A stretch of 64,000 nt of DNA from Castanea sativa (Eukaryota; Streptophyta; Magnoliopsida; Fagales; Fagaceae), in assembly GCF_040712315.1 (NCBI RefSeq), contig NC_134013.1, positions 5,243,001 to 5,307,000 of the forward strand. The letters run 5' to 3'. Shown here in pieces: positions 1 through 11,292 of the stretch (position 1 is its first letter; every line of letters starts with the position of its first letter). The notes under the pieces were generated by a model. That model was not told where the DNA came from, made no database searches, and saw only the letters and a list, made by a program, of their open reading frames with translations. The translations under genes and the position numbers were made by a program.

Positions 1-923
1 CTTGGAAGCAAGTAAATTATAAACACTATGATTGATTGAGAACTATTCTCATTATTAGTGTTATCATAATAACTCTTATCAAACACTAATAATATGCCGT
101 TTTTCCTTTAGTCTCTAAGTAATAATGATATAGCTCCGAAGGGAGGTTAACATTAAACTTAGCCTAGTGTACACCATTGACTAAATTCTATGTGAGTCAT
201 TAGGTAACTCCACGGTAGCGTGGTTGTTCTTAATGTAAAGACACATATTATTCATCATTAAGAAGTCTAACCTGTAGTACCATGAATTAAACACCCTCCA
301 AAGAGAGCAAGGCATATACGCCAAGGCGAGGTGCTTAATCACACTACTATAAACCGTGTCTCTCCCACTAGATGTTTTAAAATAAAGGTTTTTAAATTTA
401 AAACATGCATAAACTAATTACACATTGCCTTGATTTTTATATATATGTAAAAAAACTTTGGAAAAATTCTGAATTCACAGTCCTCGATCGATTGAGAAAA
501 GTTCTAGTTGTCCGATTGATCCTCGAAAAATTCTTGATTAATCGACAAAAGTTCTACGAAGCTCGATAGATGCTCGACAGCTTCTCAATCAATCGAGCGT
601 TGCGAATTTTGAATTTTTCAGAATTTTTCTAAGACAGTTTTTCAACGTTTTCATGTACAAAACAACCAACATACGATCATAATGAACATAAATTGATATC
701 AAAACTGAATTACATTGATGCTATAGCCTTAAAGTTCAGTTTAACATACTTAAACTAAAAATTTAAACAACATCATAACATCAATATCAGTTTTTATCAA
801 AAAAATAATAATTTCAACATCCATGCAGAAAACTAATTTCTAACAACATGAAACTATTGTCCACAATTCCAAAACTCAAAACATGTTAAACAGATACGAA
901 ATGAAGACCGCTCTGATACCATT
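1..923 (-). mobile_element. Interior start of a minus-strand Copia-type LTR element
   Basis: This is the internal 5' region of an element whose 5' LTR lies to the right (924-3346) and whose body continues beyond the window start. The primer-binding site sits at 910-921. No long ORF is visible, so this is probably leader. The stretch 480-600 holds several TCGAT and CTCGACAGC words like those found in family-1 leaders. Confidence 0.6.
910..921 (-). other. Primer-binding site of the left element
   Basis: Read on the minus strand it is TGGTATCAGAGC, complementary to the 3' end of initiator methionine tRNA, the primer site typical of plant Copia elements. It starts two bases after the LTR end (...CATCA, AA, PBS), which fixes the orientation of the element. 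Confidence 0.85.
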
Positions 924-3346
924 TGATGGAAATATGCATGTACGCAGCGGAAAAATAACGGATCTACTTCATTCATAAAAGTTAACATGTACTATATAAG
1001 TTTTAGAATTTAAGAACAAGAGAGTGTACCTTGGAGCAGTGAATTTCAAAAACCGAAAATCAAAAGCACTTGGGAACACTTTCAATCCTCACTCCAATTC
1101 CACCAACGCCCAAGATGTGTGGTCTCTCAATCAATTCCAAAGGGAGAATGTCAAGGAGTGTCTAACAGCTCTTACACCACTTTGCAATAGTGTTCTTACA
1201 ATTCTCTACAGAAAATTATGTATGTTTCTCCCTTTGTGTCTAACCGATTATCTAATTGGGCTGGCCTTTTGGGCCTTTCCAATTGGGCTTAAGTGTGTGG
1301 CTTGGAGTGGGACCAAAAGGGACCAATAAGACACTAGCTCCAATGGGCCTTGGGCTTTTTAGTCAACTCTTGACAAGTCCAAAGTTACCATTAACTATAT
1401 TTAATATAACTATATAAATATAGTTGCACTCTAGGCCTTATCTATAAATTATATCCCAAGACTTTATTGTACATGCAACCCCTTCATTGAAATATTCGTA
1501 GTAACACAAAGTCATGAATGTAGACTGCCACTTTGTAAATTACAACTTATTTCCATGAGTACCTGGTTTAATCCATTAAAGTTATTCATTATATATTTTT
1601 GAAATCCAATTCCATAAATATATATACTTTAGTAACTCCTTACTAAAGTGGTTAGGCCTAACTCTCTGAATAACAATCCTAGTAAACTTATCTCAAGGGA
1701 ATATTTTGTATCTCCGTTAAGAGACTATGAATTCCATCTTGAGAATATATGTTCCATCAACACTAAATGTGGTTGCTCAACATACTCTAGTTTTGACCGT
1801 TACTCTAGATCTCACTCCTGATATATCAAAGCAACCTACACCTCATGATCAAGTTCATTATTTTCTCAAGATTAAGAGTTCATGCAAATATAAGTCGTAA
1901 GTTTATTATTCATTTGATAGTCGTTGGAAGAATAATAAATCTTACATGGTCCAGTTCAATATGCTTTAACTCTTAAAACATATCAACATACCAACTAGAA
2001 ATCTCTATTTCCATGGTCAAGACAAATCATCTTTTGATAGGCCAAAAACGTGTTGACCCCTTGTGATGGATTAATTGATTAATTAGCCAAGTTTATTAAT
2101 TAATCAAATTAACATGCAAACACGTGGTAGCACATACAAATCACCAATAAACTAAAGTATGCAATGGAAAATAAATGACACGGTGATTTGTTTACGAATG
2201 GGGAAAACCTACACGGCAAAAACCCCACCGGGTGAATTTAAGGTCACCACTCCCGAAACTCCACTATTATCACAACAAGCGGTTACAAGTAAAGGAATTC
2301 CAGTACCTTATACCAACCTACAGTTGAACCTTTACCCCAATACCCAATTGGACTTGTTCTATAGTGACAGTTTCTCCTTTTGATGCACGGCTCCCAAGTA
2401 CGTGACTAACCAATTGCGCGGATCCCAGTACACGACTTCAATCGCCAACTAGAGAAGATTTGTTGGCTGCAAAGTTCTTCAATTCATCCACACGATAAAG
2501 ATCAAGAAGATGCTTGGTTACAAAACCCTATGGTGCAAAGACACAGCAACTTTTTCACAAGAGAGACGAACTAGGGCAAGAACTTCGTCTCAAGTTACAA
2601 TTTGCATGAACAAGGAATTCCCAATGCTTGTGCAACTTGCCACCCTTTGACAACCCTTAAAATAATCCTTTTATATGTCTAGGGTTAGGAGAAAAGAAGG
2701 CCCAAAGACACATCCACGGATTGGAATCAAAACAGAACTAGGAATCTGTTTTTCTTAAATCTCGACAACTATAAGAGTCGAGGTGCTGTCGAGAGGCTGT
2801 CAAGCCTCGGGGCTAGAACGGCTTCTTAAAACTCGATAGATGCAGCTGTCGAGCTTTAATGAAAAGTACTTCTCAACTTGTTTCTTGGACAGACTTGCAT
2901 GGCTTTAACACTTGATCTTGAAACCTTGTTTCTTGAAGTGTTAACCTCATCCTAAATCTACCCAATTACAAGTAAAGTGCGTTTTGACAAAGGATTAGCC
3001 AATTACATAAATAATGAATGACATATGTTCTAAACAAGTGAAACACATATGTCCTAACATCTTTGTTGATATGTTATAGTCTTCGCAGATGAAATGCCCA
3101 ATTTTCATCACTAACTACGAACTACATTTTGAGTTTACAAGAAACTGTGATTTACATCTTCTGTGACTAAATCACATACAATGCATCTCATGGACTATAT
3201 GATAATGTCTCAATATTCATGTTACCATTATTTTTAGATAATAATAAAACAACTTTATTAAACACAGCATTAAGTCATACATAATGTCATAAATAATAAC
3301 ATACATAGCATTATACAATAGGATTTAAGGGCATTAATCCTAACAA
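924..3346 (-). mobile_element. 5' LTR of the left minus-strand element, with nested solo LTR
   Basis: On the minus strand this LTR starts TGTTAGGATTAATG and ends ATTTCCATCA, directly before the primer site. Subtracting the nested solo LTR and its duplication leaves about 1.39 kb. Its right flank, ACAAT, is part of the spacer of element A (compare GGTACAATGTGATTT at about 9043 and 42405), so this element inserted into element A. The other LTR lies outside the window. Confidence 0.75.
2035..3059 (-). mobile_element. Solo LTR, family 1
   Basis: On the minus strand it begins TGTTAGGACATATGTG and ends TTTTTGGCCTATCA. It is flanked by the 5-bp duplication TCTTT (2030-2034 and 3060-3064), so it is a complete solo LTR left by LTR-LTR recombination. 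It contains short TCGA-type repeats, as in the other family-1 LTRs. The short ORF inside it, repeated in every family-1 LTR, is not a gene. Confidence 0.9.
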
Positions 3347-3445
3347 CAATGTGATTTGGCCATCACAAGGTTTACATGTGCTAATGTATGCTCACTAAAC
3401 TGTCTTAACTTGTTTTTGAAATATACAATTGGTTAAACTTGTTTA

Positions 3446-3454
<9 letters not shown>

Positions 3455-3479
<25 letters not shown>
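3455..3479 (+). repeat. (TG)n microsatellite in the element A spacer
   Basis: An uninterrupted TG run. The aligned spacers in B (about 9148) and C (about 42510) have much shorter TG runs. Confidence 0.9.
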
Positions 3480-3482
<3 letters not shown>

Positions 3483-3624
3483 GGATCTAAATGCATGACA
3501 TTTATCTTGATTGAGAGATGATTTTGAGAGCTTAAAATGCTATTTGGATCTTTGGTTGAGTAGAATGCTTGATTGCATTCATATCTGTGTTTGTCTCTTC
3601 CTTGAAAAATTGTTTTTAAGCAAT

Positions 3625-3902
3625 CTCGATAGCTTCTCGATAGCTCTCGGCTGTTAGGCTATCTATCGAGACCCTTCAGCTTTGCTTTATCGCAATCTCG
3701 ATAGCTCTCGATAGCTAGCTCGATCAATCGAGAAACTTTATGTCTCCTTGATAGCTTCTCGATAGCTACGTCAATCCATCGAGCTTCTTTGTTGAGAAAA
3801 CCTCTTGTTAGATCCTCGATAGCTGGTTTGACAGCTAAAAAACGTCTCTTTAAAGCTCGATAGCTCTCGATCGATCGAGCTTTATGAAGTTTCTATATAA
3901 AG
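3625..3902 (+). promoter_or_regulatory. Putative ORF2 promoter of element A: TCGATAGC cluster plus TATA box
   Basis: Seven exact TCGATAGC words, plus close variants and a TCGATCGATCGA palindrome, lie within 260 bp. They are followed by TATATAAAG at 3894-3902, about 600 bp upstream of the ORF2 start. The arrangement (cluster, TATA, pyrimidine-rich leader) recurs in B and C. Part of the cluster aligns base for base with the LTR at 45870-45960. Promoter function is inferred from layout only. Confidence 0.6.
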
Positions 3903-4403
3903 AGGCATTGTAATTTCAGATCTCATTCCCTCGATCTCCCTCGATACTTTTAGCCTCTTCACCTCCTAAATCACTTCTTAAGCACTCTAAACTTCTTCCT
4001 TACTTCATTTTTGGTCTCAAGATCTTTGTTCCTCATCTAGTATGATACTTTCTTCATCTTTATCATGCATTTTCATGATCTTTGACCTAACTTTTGGGGT
4101 TTTTTGAAATTGTTTGAGATTTTTCAAAACTTTTGAGTTTTTGTTAAAATTTTGAGATGGGTTTTTGTTAAAATGATCTTTAAACTTCATGCATTGCATA
4201 ACATGTGCATTATAACAAAGTTTCATGCGTTTTAGATGTGTGTTTACCTTGTTGCTGTTTTGTGTGCTGGTAGGTTTGGATTGGGCTGAGCCCATGATGA
4301 ATTTGCATTTGCGTGTCACATGTTCATGCATTCTCATGCATACGTACCTTCAATTTTATATATTTTGATATATGTGTTGCTTGGTACTTTTTTGATAGTC
4401 TCC

Positions 4404-4409
<6 letters not shown>

Positions 4410-4478
<69 letters not shown>
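4410..4478 (+). repeat. (TC)n microsatellite in the ORF2 leader
   Basis: Roughly 34 TC units sit just before the ORF2 start. Elements B and C have shorter (TC)n runs at the same place (10071-10092 and 43373-43412). The run precedes an AG, so it could act as the polypyrimidine tract of a leader intron. Confidence 0.9.
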
Positions 4479-4482
<4 letters not shown>

Positions 4483-4498
4483 TTATATTAGTTGCATC

Positions 4499-5258
4499 AT
4501 GGCACCTAAACATAAATCCACTCCGTCCCGGAACCCTCTTCATTCCGGGGCATCTTCATCTTCTTCTCCTTCTGACCCCATTCCAGCTCATATTTGTTTC
4601 TGTGATGATAAAGCCTGCAAGGACTTTTCGAAGAACTTTTCACGACAAGGCATTCATTCGGAATACCAAGTCATTCTGTCAGATTTTTTTGACACTAACC
4701 TGCCCACTGTCATTCACAGTAGGGTTTGGGAGTCACTATGAGACATCCCGATCACATGCCCTTCCGTGATCATATAGAAGTTCTACTCCAATATGCACGG
4801 ATTTGACTATTTTATACCCCAATTTGTCACTCGTGTTCGAGGTATACACATGGTAGTTACTCTGGGTAATGTATCCGAGGTACTACACGTTCCTAGGGTA
4901 GCGCATCCAAACTACCCTAGCTATGAGTGTTTGAGGACAATGTCCAAAGACGAACTCTAGTCTCGATTCTGTAAGACACATTCTTCTTGGGGTGACCATC
5001 AGTACACCCCTTGCTCGGCCTTTGCTAAAGGTTCAAGGTTCATTAACATGGTTATGACCATTGTTTTGCATCCTCTCTCTTATAATAACACTCTCACAGA
5101 GCCTCGTGCTCGCTTTTTGCTTTCCTTCATTGAGGATCTCACCATAGACTTTCCTTCTCACTTCATACTCTCCCTTATAGATGTATATAAGGACACGACA
5201 ACCCATGATAAGCTCATTTTTCCTTTGGCTATCACGCGGCTCCTTAGTCATTTTTCTG
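4499..5258 (+). pseudogene. ORF2 of element A, 3'-truncated, with nonsense codons
   Basis: The ORF starts MAPKHKSTPSRN and stays in one frame across the fragment, with in-frame stops near 4739, 4780 and 4958. It belongs to the plant family usually labelled 'putative plant transposon protein' (conserved patches RxDDKAxKDFS, VIHSRxWESL, FINMVMT.VLHPL, IDFPSHFI). Its molecular role is unknown. The N-terminus is basic and serine-rich. The C-terminal third is missing because element B begins at 5259 inside the codons for HFSV. The equivalents are at 10113 (B) and 43428 (C). The long Ser-Leu reading frame upstream is translated TC repeat, not protein. Confidence 0.7.
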
Positions 5259-6234
5259 TGTTAGGACATATGTGATTGGATGTTAGGAACATCTATCAAC
5301 ATTTTATGTATTGGCTAATCCTTTGACAAAACGTACTTTACTTGTAAATAAGTAGATATAGGATGTGTTTAATGCTTCAAGAAACAAGGTTTCAAATTCA
5401 AGTGTTAAAGCCATGCAAGTCTGTCCAAGAAACAAGTGAAGAAGTGTTGTTCATTAAAGCTCGACAACTAACATCTATCGAGGTCTAAAAGAGCTGTTTA
5501 AGCTCGAGGCTTGACAGCTACTCGACAACTAGGGTATCTATCGAGGTTTATGAAATTCATATTTTCAGCTCTGATTTTCATCCAATCTATGATTGTGTTT
5601 AGGCTTTCTTTTCTCACAACCCTAAACATATATAAGGATTTTTTTTAAGGGCTGTATCAGGTTGCACAGCCAAGAGCACAATTGCACAAGAGCATAATTC
5701 CTCAAGTGTGACCGGAAACCTAGTTTGCCCTAGTTCTTGAAGAAGCTGTTGTGTTTGTAAACCATAAGGTTTTGTGACCAAGCAACTTCGTGATCTTCAT
5801 CAGTTGATGAACATAAGAACTTTGCAGCCAACATCCTTCTCAAGCTGGTGATCAAGTCGTGTACCAGGATCCGCGCATCTATTGATTAGTCACGTACTAG
5901 GAGCCGTGCAATACAATGAGAGATTGTCACTACAGAACAAGTCTAATTGGGTATTGGGGTAAGGGTTCAACTGTAGGTTGGTATTAGGTACTGGGATTCC
6001 TTTACTTGTAACGGCTTGTTTTGATAATAGTGGATTCTTGGGAGTGGTGACCTTAAAATCACCAGATGGGGTTTTTGCCGTGTAGGTTTTTCCCAATCGT
6101 AAACAAATCACCGTGTCATTTAATTTCCATTGCATATTTAATTAATTGGTGATTTGTTTGTGCTGTCACGCTTGTTGCATGTAATTGAACCTAATTAATT
6201 CATCACAAGGGGTCAATACATTTTTGGCCTATCA
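5259..6234 (+). mobile_element. 5' LTR of element B
   Basis: Starts TGTTAGGACATATGTG and ends GGCCTATCA, two bases before the primer site. A TATA box (TATATAAGG, about 5629-5637) follows a pair of TCGACAACT/TCTATCGAGG words. Against the 3' LTR it lacks about 25 bp near its right end and has scattered substitutions, so the insertion is not recent. Confidence 0.88.
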
Positions 6235-6236
6235 AG

Positions 6237-6248
6237 TGGTATCAGAGC
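6237..6248 (+). other. Primer-binding site of element B
   Basis: TGGTATCAGAGC, complementary to initiator Met-tRNA, two bases after the LTR end. It marks the element as Copia-type. Confidence 0.9.
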
Positions 6249-6306
6249 AGGCACACTCTAATTAGGGTTTAATCTTTGCTATGAGATCCATTGACCCCCG
6301 TTTGTC

Positions 6307-8216
6307 ATGGATAGAGGACTGTCACTTATTGTACCTCCTTTATTTGATGAAACTAACTATGCATACTAGAAGGTACACATGAGATCTTTCTTACAGTCCT
6401 TAGATAAGGTGTGACAAGCTGTGAAGATAGGCTGGACCAAGCTGAAGGAAGCGCCAGCTGATTGGAATGACGCAAAGATCAAGGCGGCTAACTTCAACAG
6501 CAGAGTATTAAATGCCTTATTCAGTGTGGTCACAAATGAGGAGTTCAAAAAGATCTCCTCCACTAAAACTACAAAGGAGACGTGGACCATTCTCTAGACA
6601 ACCTATGAAGAAACCAAGGCTATCAAGGATTCGAAACTTCAGAAGCTCACTACTAGTTTCAAAGAAATCAAGATCGAAGAGGATGAGTCATTTGATGAGT
6701 TCTATGCCAGGCTCAAGGACATAGTGAACTCAACATTTAATCTTGGGGAAACCATTCCTGAACCCAAGATTGTGAGAAAAGTGCTCAGATCTCTGCCTGA
6801 GAGATTCCACGCAAAGATCACTGCGATTGAGGAGTCAAAGGATATTGATAAAATTCCTTTGATAGAGGTTGTTGGAAATCTGTAGACCTATGAGTTGGGA
6901 TTGTTAGGGTTGGGAAGTCAAGCAAGAGCAAGAGCAAGAGCAAGAGCATGGCACTGAAGGCCAAGAGCAGTGACACTGATTAGTCTTCCGATGATGAAAA
7001 TTTTGAAATGAAGTCCTACATCACCCAGTAGTTTAAGAAGTTCATGAAGAATGCCAATGCAAAGGGCTTCGACAAGGACCATAGGCAATCAAGTTCTTCA
7101 CAGTCTAAAACCAAGACAAAAGGAAGAAGGATGCTAGGAATGACGGTCAGTACACTGCTCCTTCAGGGCCTAAGTGTTTCGGGTGTCAAGGATTCGGTAA
7201 TATGAAACAAGAGTGCCCCACTTATCTCAAGTCTATTGGGAAAAGCAAGGCACTTGCTGCTACCTTGAGTGACACCGAACCTAAGGATGATTCCGAAAAT
7301 AAGGATGACAGAATCCCGAATGCCTTCACCTCCACTGTCAATCCTACTGAAGGGATTGTAGAAGATGTGGATGAAGAAGAAAACTTGGTGGAGTCAAAAT
7401 TTGAAAGGATGGATGAGCAAGATGACATCCACACAGCCTATGCAAAGTTATACAAGGTCTTCGTGAAACATGAGAAGTTGCATAGGTTGGCCACCAAGAA
7501 GCTTAGTGATGTGGAACTTGAACGAGAAAAACTCTCCATAAAGTTTGATGAAGCAAATCAGACTATTGGAGCACTGAGATTTGAGAACAATTTCTTAACT
7601 GAGAAGACCAAGAAGGTTAAGGCAGAACTATTCCAAGTGAGAGCGCAGTTGGAGAGGACCTCAAGTGTAAAACTTGATGAGATGCTCAACATGCAAAAAT
7701 CCGCCTCCGATCGAATCGGTTTAGGGTATGATTTTGCTTCTCCTAATATTACTTCTTCTAGTACTACTGTTTTTGTTTCTCCTGCTAAAAATATTGATTC
7801 TAAGAATAATGATGCTAAAACTGTGATAGCTAGTGAGAACATAAATAAGGGTAAATCTATCTTAGGAGCACCCCCTAAGCTTGCTAAGAAAGAAACCAAA
7901 AACCCTAGGGCTAAGAAGAGTAATGCTCAAAAGTTCAAAGAGAAGAAGCAGCATCCTCTGTCATCACTGTGGTGCAACTAGACATACTCGACTTAACTAT
8001 AATAAGTGGTTAGCCACTCAACAAGGCAACAACATGATTTCGTCGGGAAGCCAAAATCAGCTTTCGACCTCTCTTGCTCCTCTTGGAGATCTCCTCAAAG
8101 CCCTCATGTTCCTTTTAAACTTGAATGGTTTCAATTCTTCCCCCTCACCACCGGTTCAAGGGTTTGTTGAAAGGAAAGGTTCTTCCAAGGTGTGGAAGGA
8201 AAAGGGCTCCAAGTGA
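6307..8216 (+). pseudogene. gag: gag of element B (Copia/Sirevirus type), inactivated
   Basis: From ATG 6307 the reading gives a UBN2-type Gag core (patches FxETNYAY, FNSRVLNALFS, ESFDEFYARLKDI, KVLRSLPERF). It is interrupted by stops where W or Q is expected: tgg to tag or tga near 6369 and 6411, cag to tag near 6595 and 6883. A frameshift lies at the AAGAGC repeat near 6925, with others near 7125 and 7960. A first zinc knuckle at about 7171 reads CFGCQGFGNMKQEC (His replaced by Asn). A charged heptad-like region follows (about 7430-7680). A second knuckle near 7955-7995 reads CHHCGATRHTRLNY (last Cys replaced by Tyr). It ends KVWKEKGSK and then stops. In an autonomous relative pol would follow. 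Confidence 0.82.
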
Positions 8217-9299
8217 TTTAGTCTCTCTCTCTCTCTCTCTCTCTCTCTTATGTTTGCATTACTTGTGTGTTTTTTTAGATAGACTAGTTTTTATGCTTTG
8301 CTTTAGTTGACATGTTTTTGTTTGGTTGTTTTTCAGTTTTTTTTTTATTGTTTTTTTTCATTCATAAAAATAAAATAAAAAAAATTGAAAAATCAGAACA
8401 ATACAAAAATAGTATGTGTTTGTGTACATTGGTGCTTGTGTACCTTGAATGGCCAATGAAACAAAGTTTTCTAAACTTTGTATCTTTTGTAGCTTAATTG
8501 AGCATCTCTATGCACAATTAAGCGAATGAGCTTTGTGGCTCATGTTTGTGATGAGTAAGATTAAGTAATCTCTTGTACTTAACACTCGTATCACTCTTTT
8601 TTGAGGGAATGACTAGAAAATCCTAAGAGAAAGGCATAAATAACCATCTCACCATTATTGCCCATCAATCATGAAATGACATCGGTATGCTTCGGCATAG
8701 CAAAAGTGCAATGTCAAAAAACTTAACATAATTGGGTATTTCTTTTCTCTCTCTTATATGCCCATGCATAATATGCTTAATAAAAGAAAAGTATGCAAAG
8801 AAAAATAAAAGAAAAATTATTAAAATGCTTCAAAACATGATTGCAAGTGTGTATTCTAGGAGATGTGGGAGTTATAGGATGTACCTCGAAGGTGATAGTC
8901 CCTATCAAGCAGTTATGATCGTGTGTAAGTTAAATTGATTTACTCATATCTCAAATCATCATAACAGAGAGACACTTATGCAATCTTGCAGTGTTTTCAC
9001 ACACAAAACGTAACATTCTTTGCTACTTTTGATACATGTGCAGGTACAATGTGATTTAGCCATCACAAGGTTTACATGCGCTAACGTATGCTCACTAAAC
9101 TGTCTTAACTTGTTTTTTAAATATAAAATTGGTTAGACTTGTTTAGTGTGTGCGTGTGTTTTTTACCTTAAATGCATGAAATATTTCTTGATTGAGAGAT
9201 ATTTTTGAGAGTTTAAAATGTTGGTTGTATCTTTGGTTGAGTTGCATGTTTGATTGCATTCATATCTATGTTTTTCTCTTCTTGAAAAACTGTTTTTAA
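8217..9299 (+). other. Non-coding spacer of element B between gag and the ORF2 promoter
   Basis: AT-rich, no supported ORF. It begins with a (TC)n run (8220-8249). The stretch 8530-9180 is closely matched by 41899-42520 in element C, and its end by 3347-3480 in element A, so the spacer is a conserved part of the family although it does not code. This is where pol would be expected. Confidence 0.75.
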
Positions 9300-9570
9300 G
9301 TAATCTCGACAGCTCCTCGACACCTCTCGACAGCTAGGCTATCTATTGAGCTCTTTAGCTTTTTCTTATCGCAATCTCGATAGCTTCTCGATAGCTCCTT
9401 GATTTATCGAGAAAGTTTTTGTCTCCTCAATAGCTGCTCGATAGCTGATCGATCCATCGAGCTTGTTTTTGTGGACACCTCTGGACAGCTGCTCGATAGC
9501 TGTAACTCTCCAAGCTTTTAAATCTTGACACCTCTCGATCTGTCGAGATTTAAGAAGGTCTATATATAGG
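9300..9570 (+). promoter_or_regulatory. Putative ORF2 promoter of element B
   Basis: Four TCGATAGC and two TCGACAGC words, with further variants, end in TATATATAGG at 9561-9570. A pyrimidine-rich leader follows. The layout matches 3625-3902 and 42661-42897. Confidence 0.6.
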
Positions 9571-9706
9571 ATCCGTGCGATCTTTTCTTTATTTCTCCTC
9601 GATCTCTCTCGACTATTTTCAGACTTTTCACCTCCCAAACACTCTCTTCTCACTCCAAACTTCATCCTCAAGGATTTTTCAACCTAGATCAAGTTGTTCT
9701 TCATTG

Positions 9707-10105
9707 GTAAGGGTCCATAATCCTTCATTCTTCATGCATTTCATGCATTTGACCTAACTTTTTGGGTTTTTGAAAATATTTTAAGGTTTTTCAAAATTGA
9801 TGAAGTTTTGTGAAATTTTTGGATGGGCTTTGTGAAAATGACTTTAAATCATCATGCATTGCATTCCATTTGCATTATAACAATGTTTCATGCATTTTAA
9901 ATGTGTGTTTACCTTATTACAATAATTGTGTGCTGATAGTTTTGGATTGGGCTAAGCCCATGATGTTTTTACTATTGCATTTCACATGCTCATGCATTTT
10001 CATGCAAATGTACCTTACATTCTCTATATTCTTATATATTGATTGTATTTGGTGCTTTTCTGCGTGTTTCTCTCTCTCTCTCTCTCTCTCTCTTGTTTAT
10101 GTTAG
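9707..10105 (+). other. Probable leader intron upstream of ORF2
   Basis: The donor reads ATTG|GTAAGG at 9707. The acceptor follows a (TC)n tract and TTTATGTTAG, ending at 10105, eight bases before the ORF2 ATG. The region has no ORF. Element E has a similar donor and acceptor pair (62049-62590). This is predicted from splice consensus only. Confidence 0.5.
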
Positions 10106-10112
10106 TTGTGTC

Positions 10113-11263
10113 ATGGCACCTAAATGTAAGTCTACTCCGTCCCGGAACCTTCTTCATTCCAGGACATCTACCTTTGCTGATCCTACCCCTACACATATTC
10201 GGTTCCGTGATGATAAAGCCCACAAGGACTTTTCAGAGAACTTTTGTAGAAGAGGCATTCATTCGGAACGCCAAGTCATTTTGTCGAACTTCTCCAACAT
10301 TGACCTACCCACTGTCATTCATAGTAAGGGTTAGGAGTCACTGTGTGACGTCCTAGTCACTTGTCCATTCATGCTTATCCAGGAGTTCTACTCCAACATG
10401 CATGGATTTGATTATTTAGTACCTCTCTTTGTCACTCACGTTTGAGGTATGCACATCGTGGTCACTCCGAATATTGTATCTGATGTGCTCCATGTCCCTA
10501 GGGTAGCGTATCCTTACTACCCTGGTTGTGATCATCTTAAGACTGTGTCTAAAGACGAGCTTATATCCTTTTTTGTGAGTGACCTTCAGCTTGGAGTGAT
10601 CGTCAGTTCACTTCTTGTTTGACCTTTGCTAAAGGTCCTAGGTTCATTAACATGGTTATGACCTTTGTTTTGCATCCTCTTTCTCACTATAACTTTATTA
10701 CAGAGTCCCGTGCTCGGTTTTTGTTATCCTCCATTGAGCATCTTACCATTGAATTTCCTTCTCATTTCATTCTTTCACTCATAAATGTCTATAAGGATAC
10801 AAAAACCCGTGATAAGCTCATCTTCCCTTTTGCTATCACGAGAATTTTACGCCATTTTTCTGTTCCCTTTCTTATTTCCAACCACTTCCATGTTATTTTT
10901 GCCATAGACGCCACTACCGTTAAATGAAGCAAGGCGTAACTATGATCGAGGCGGTCCGGATCAACGGTTCCTCCAGCTTCAATAGCTCCATCCACATCTG
11001 CTCCCTCTTCTTCTACGAGAGGTGTGACACCCGAGGACATCATGGCACAGCTCGTGCGCATGGATGCTCGCCTCAACACTCTTAGTGATGAGTTGTGTCA
11101 AGTGAACACCTATGTTGGTCGTATTGCGTGACGACAGACTATCATGGGTGGCTTCATTGCTTCTCCTCCTCCTACTCCAGAGGCTTCTGAGGATGAGGAC
11201 GATGATGGTGATGTTGAGGATAGTGATGCTAGCTCTTTCAGTGATGACGAGATGTCTACTTGA
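10113..11263 (+). pseudogene. ORF2 of element B ('putative plant transposon protein' type)
   Basis: The product starts MAPKCKSTPSRN and ends in an acidic Asp/Ser tail before TGA 11261. The order is: basic Ser/Pro-rich start; RFRDDKAHKDFSENF; a globular middle (FINMVMTFVLHPL, RARFLLSSIEHL, IEFPSHFI, DKLIFPFAITRILRHF); a Ser/Thr/Pro-rich linker; a helical segment (IMAQLVRMDARLNTLSDEL); an acidic tail. In-frame stops replace Trp at 10333 and Arg at about 10444. A one-base loss in the T run near 10572 shifts the frame, and a further stop follows near 10924. The family is widespread in plant retroelements but has no established activity. DNA binding or an envelope-position role would be speculation. 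Confidence 0.72.
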
Positions 11264-11292
11264 TACTCTTACCCTTTGTCACTCATGACAAC

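Larger units (their letters stand above)
3347..5258 (+). mobile_element. Element A: 3' part of a family-1 pol-less retrotransposon
   Basis: This is a collinear homologue of element B from about 9045 to 10870: spacer, TCGATAGC cluster, TATA box, CT-rich leader, ORF2. It is cut on the left at 3346 by the minus-strand element and on the right at 5258, inside ORF2, by the 5' LTR of element B. Its LTRs and gag are not in the window. Confidence 0.8.

Noticed and set aside
4313..4769. Reading frames with long Ser-Leu or Arg-Glu runs in both strands
   Set aside because: They are translations of the (TC)n microsatellite. Only the part from ATG 4499 in one frame is ORF2.
5890..6135. 81-codon minus-strand ORF, also seen near 2159, 12524 and 48200
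   Set aside because: It recurs in each family-1 LTR as part of the LTR sequence, with no start context or domain, so it is a chance frame in a repeat.
7558..7899. 113-codon minus-strand ORF
   Set aside because: Shadow of the gag coiled-coil region. Composition is the antisense of Lys/Glu-rich codons.
10113..11263. ORF2 as a retroviral envelope protein
   Set aside because: It stands in the env-like position of Sireviruses, but no signal peptide or membrane segment is visible and the N-terminus is basic.
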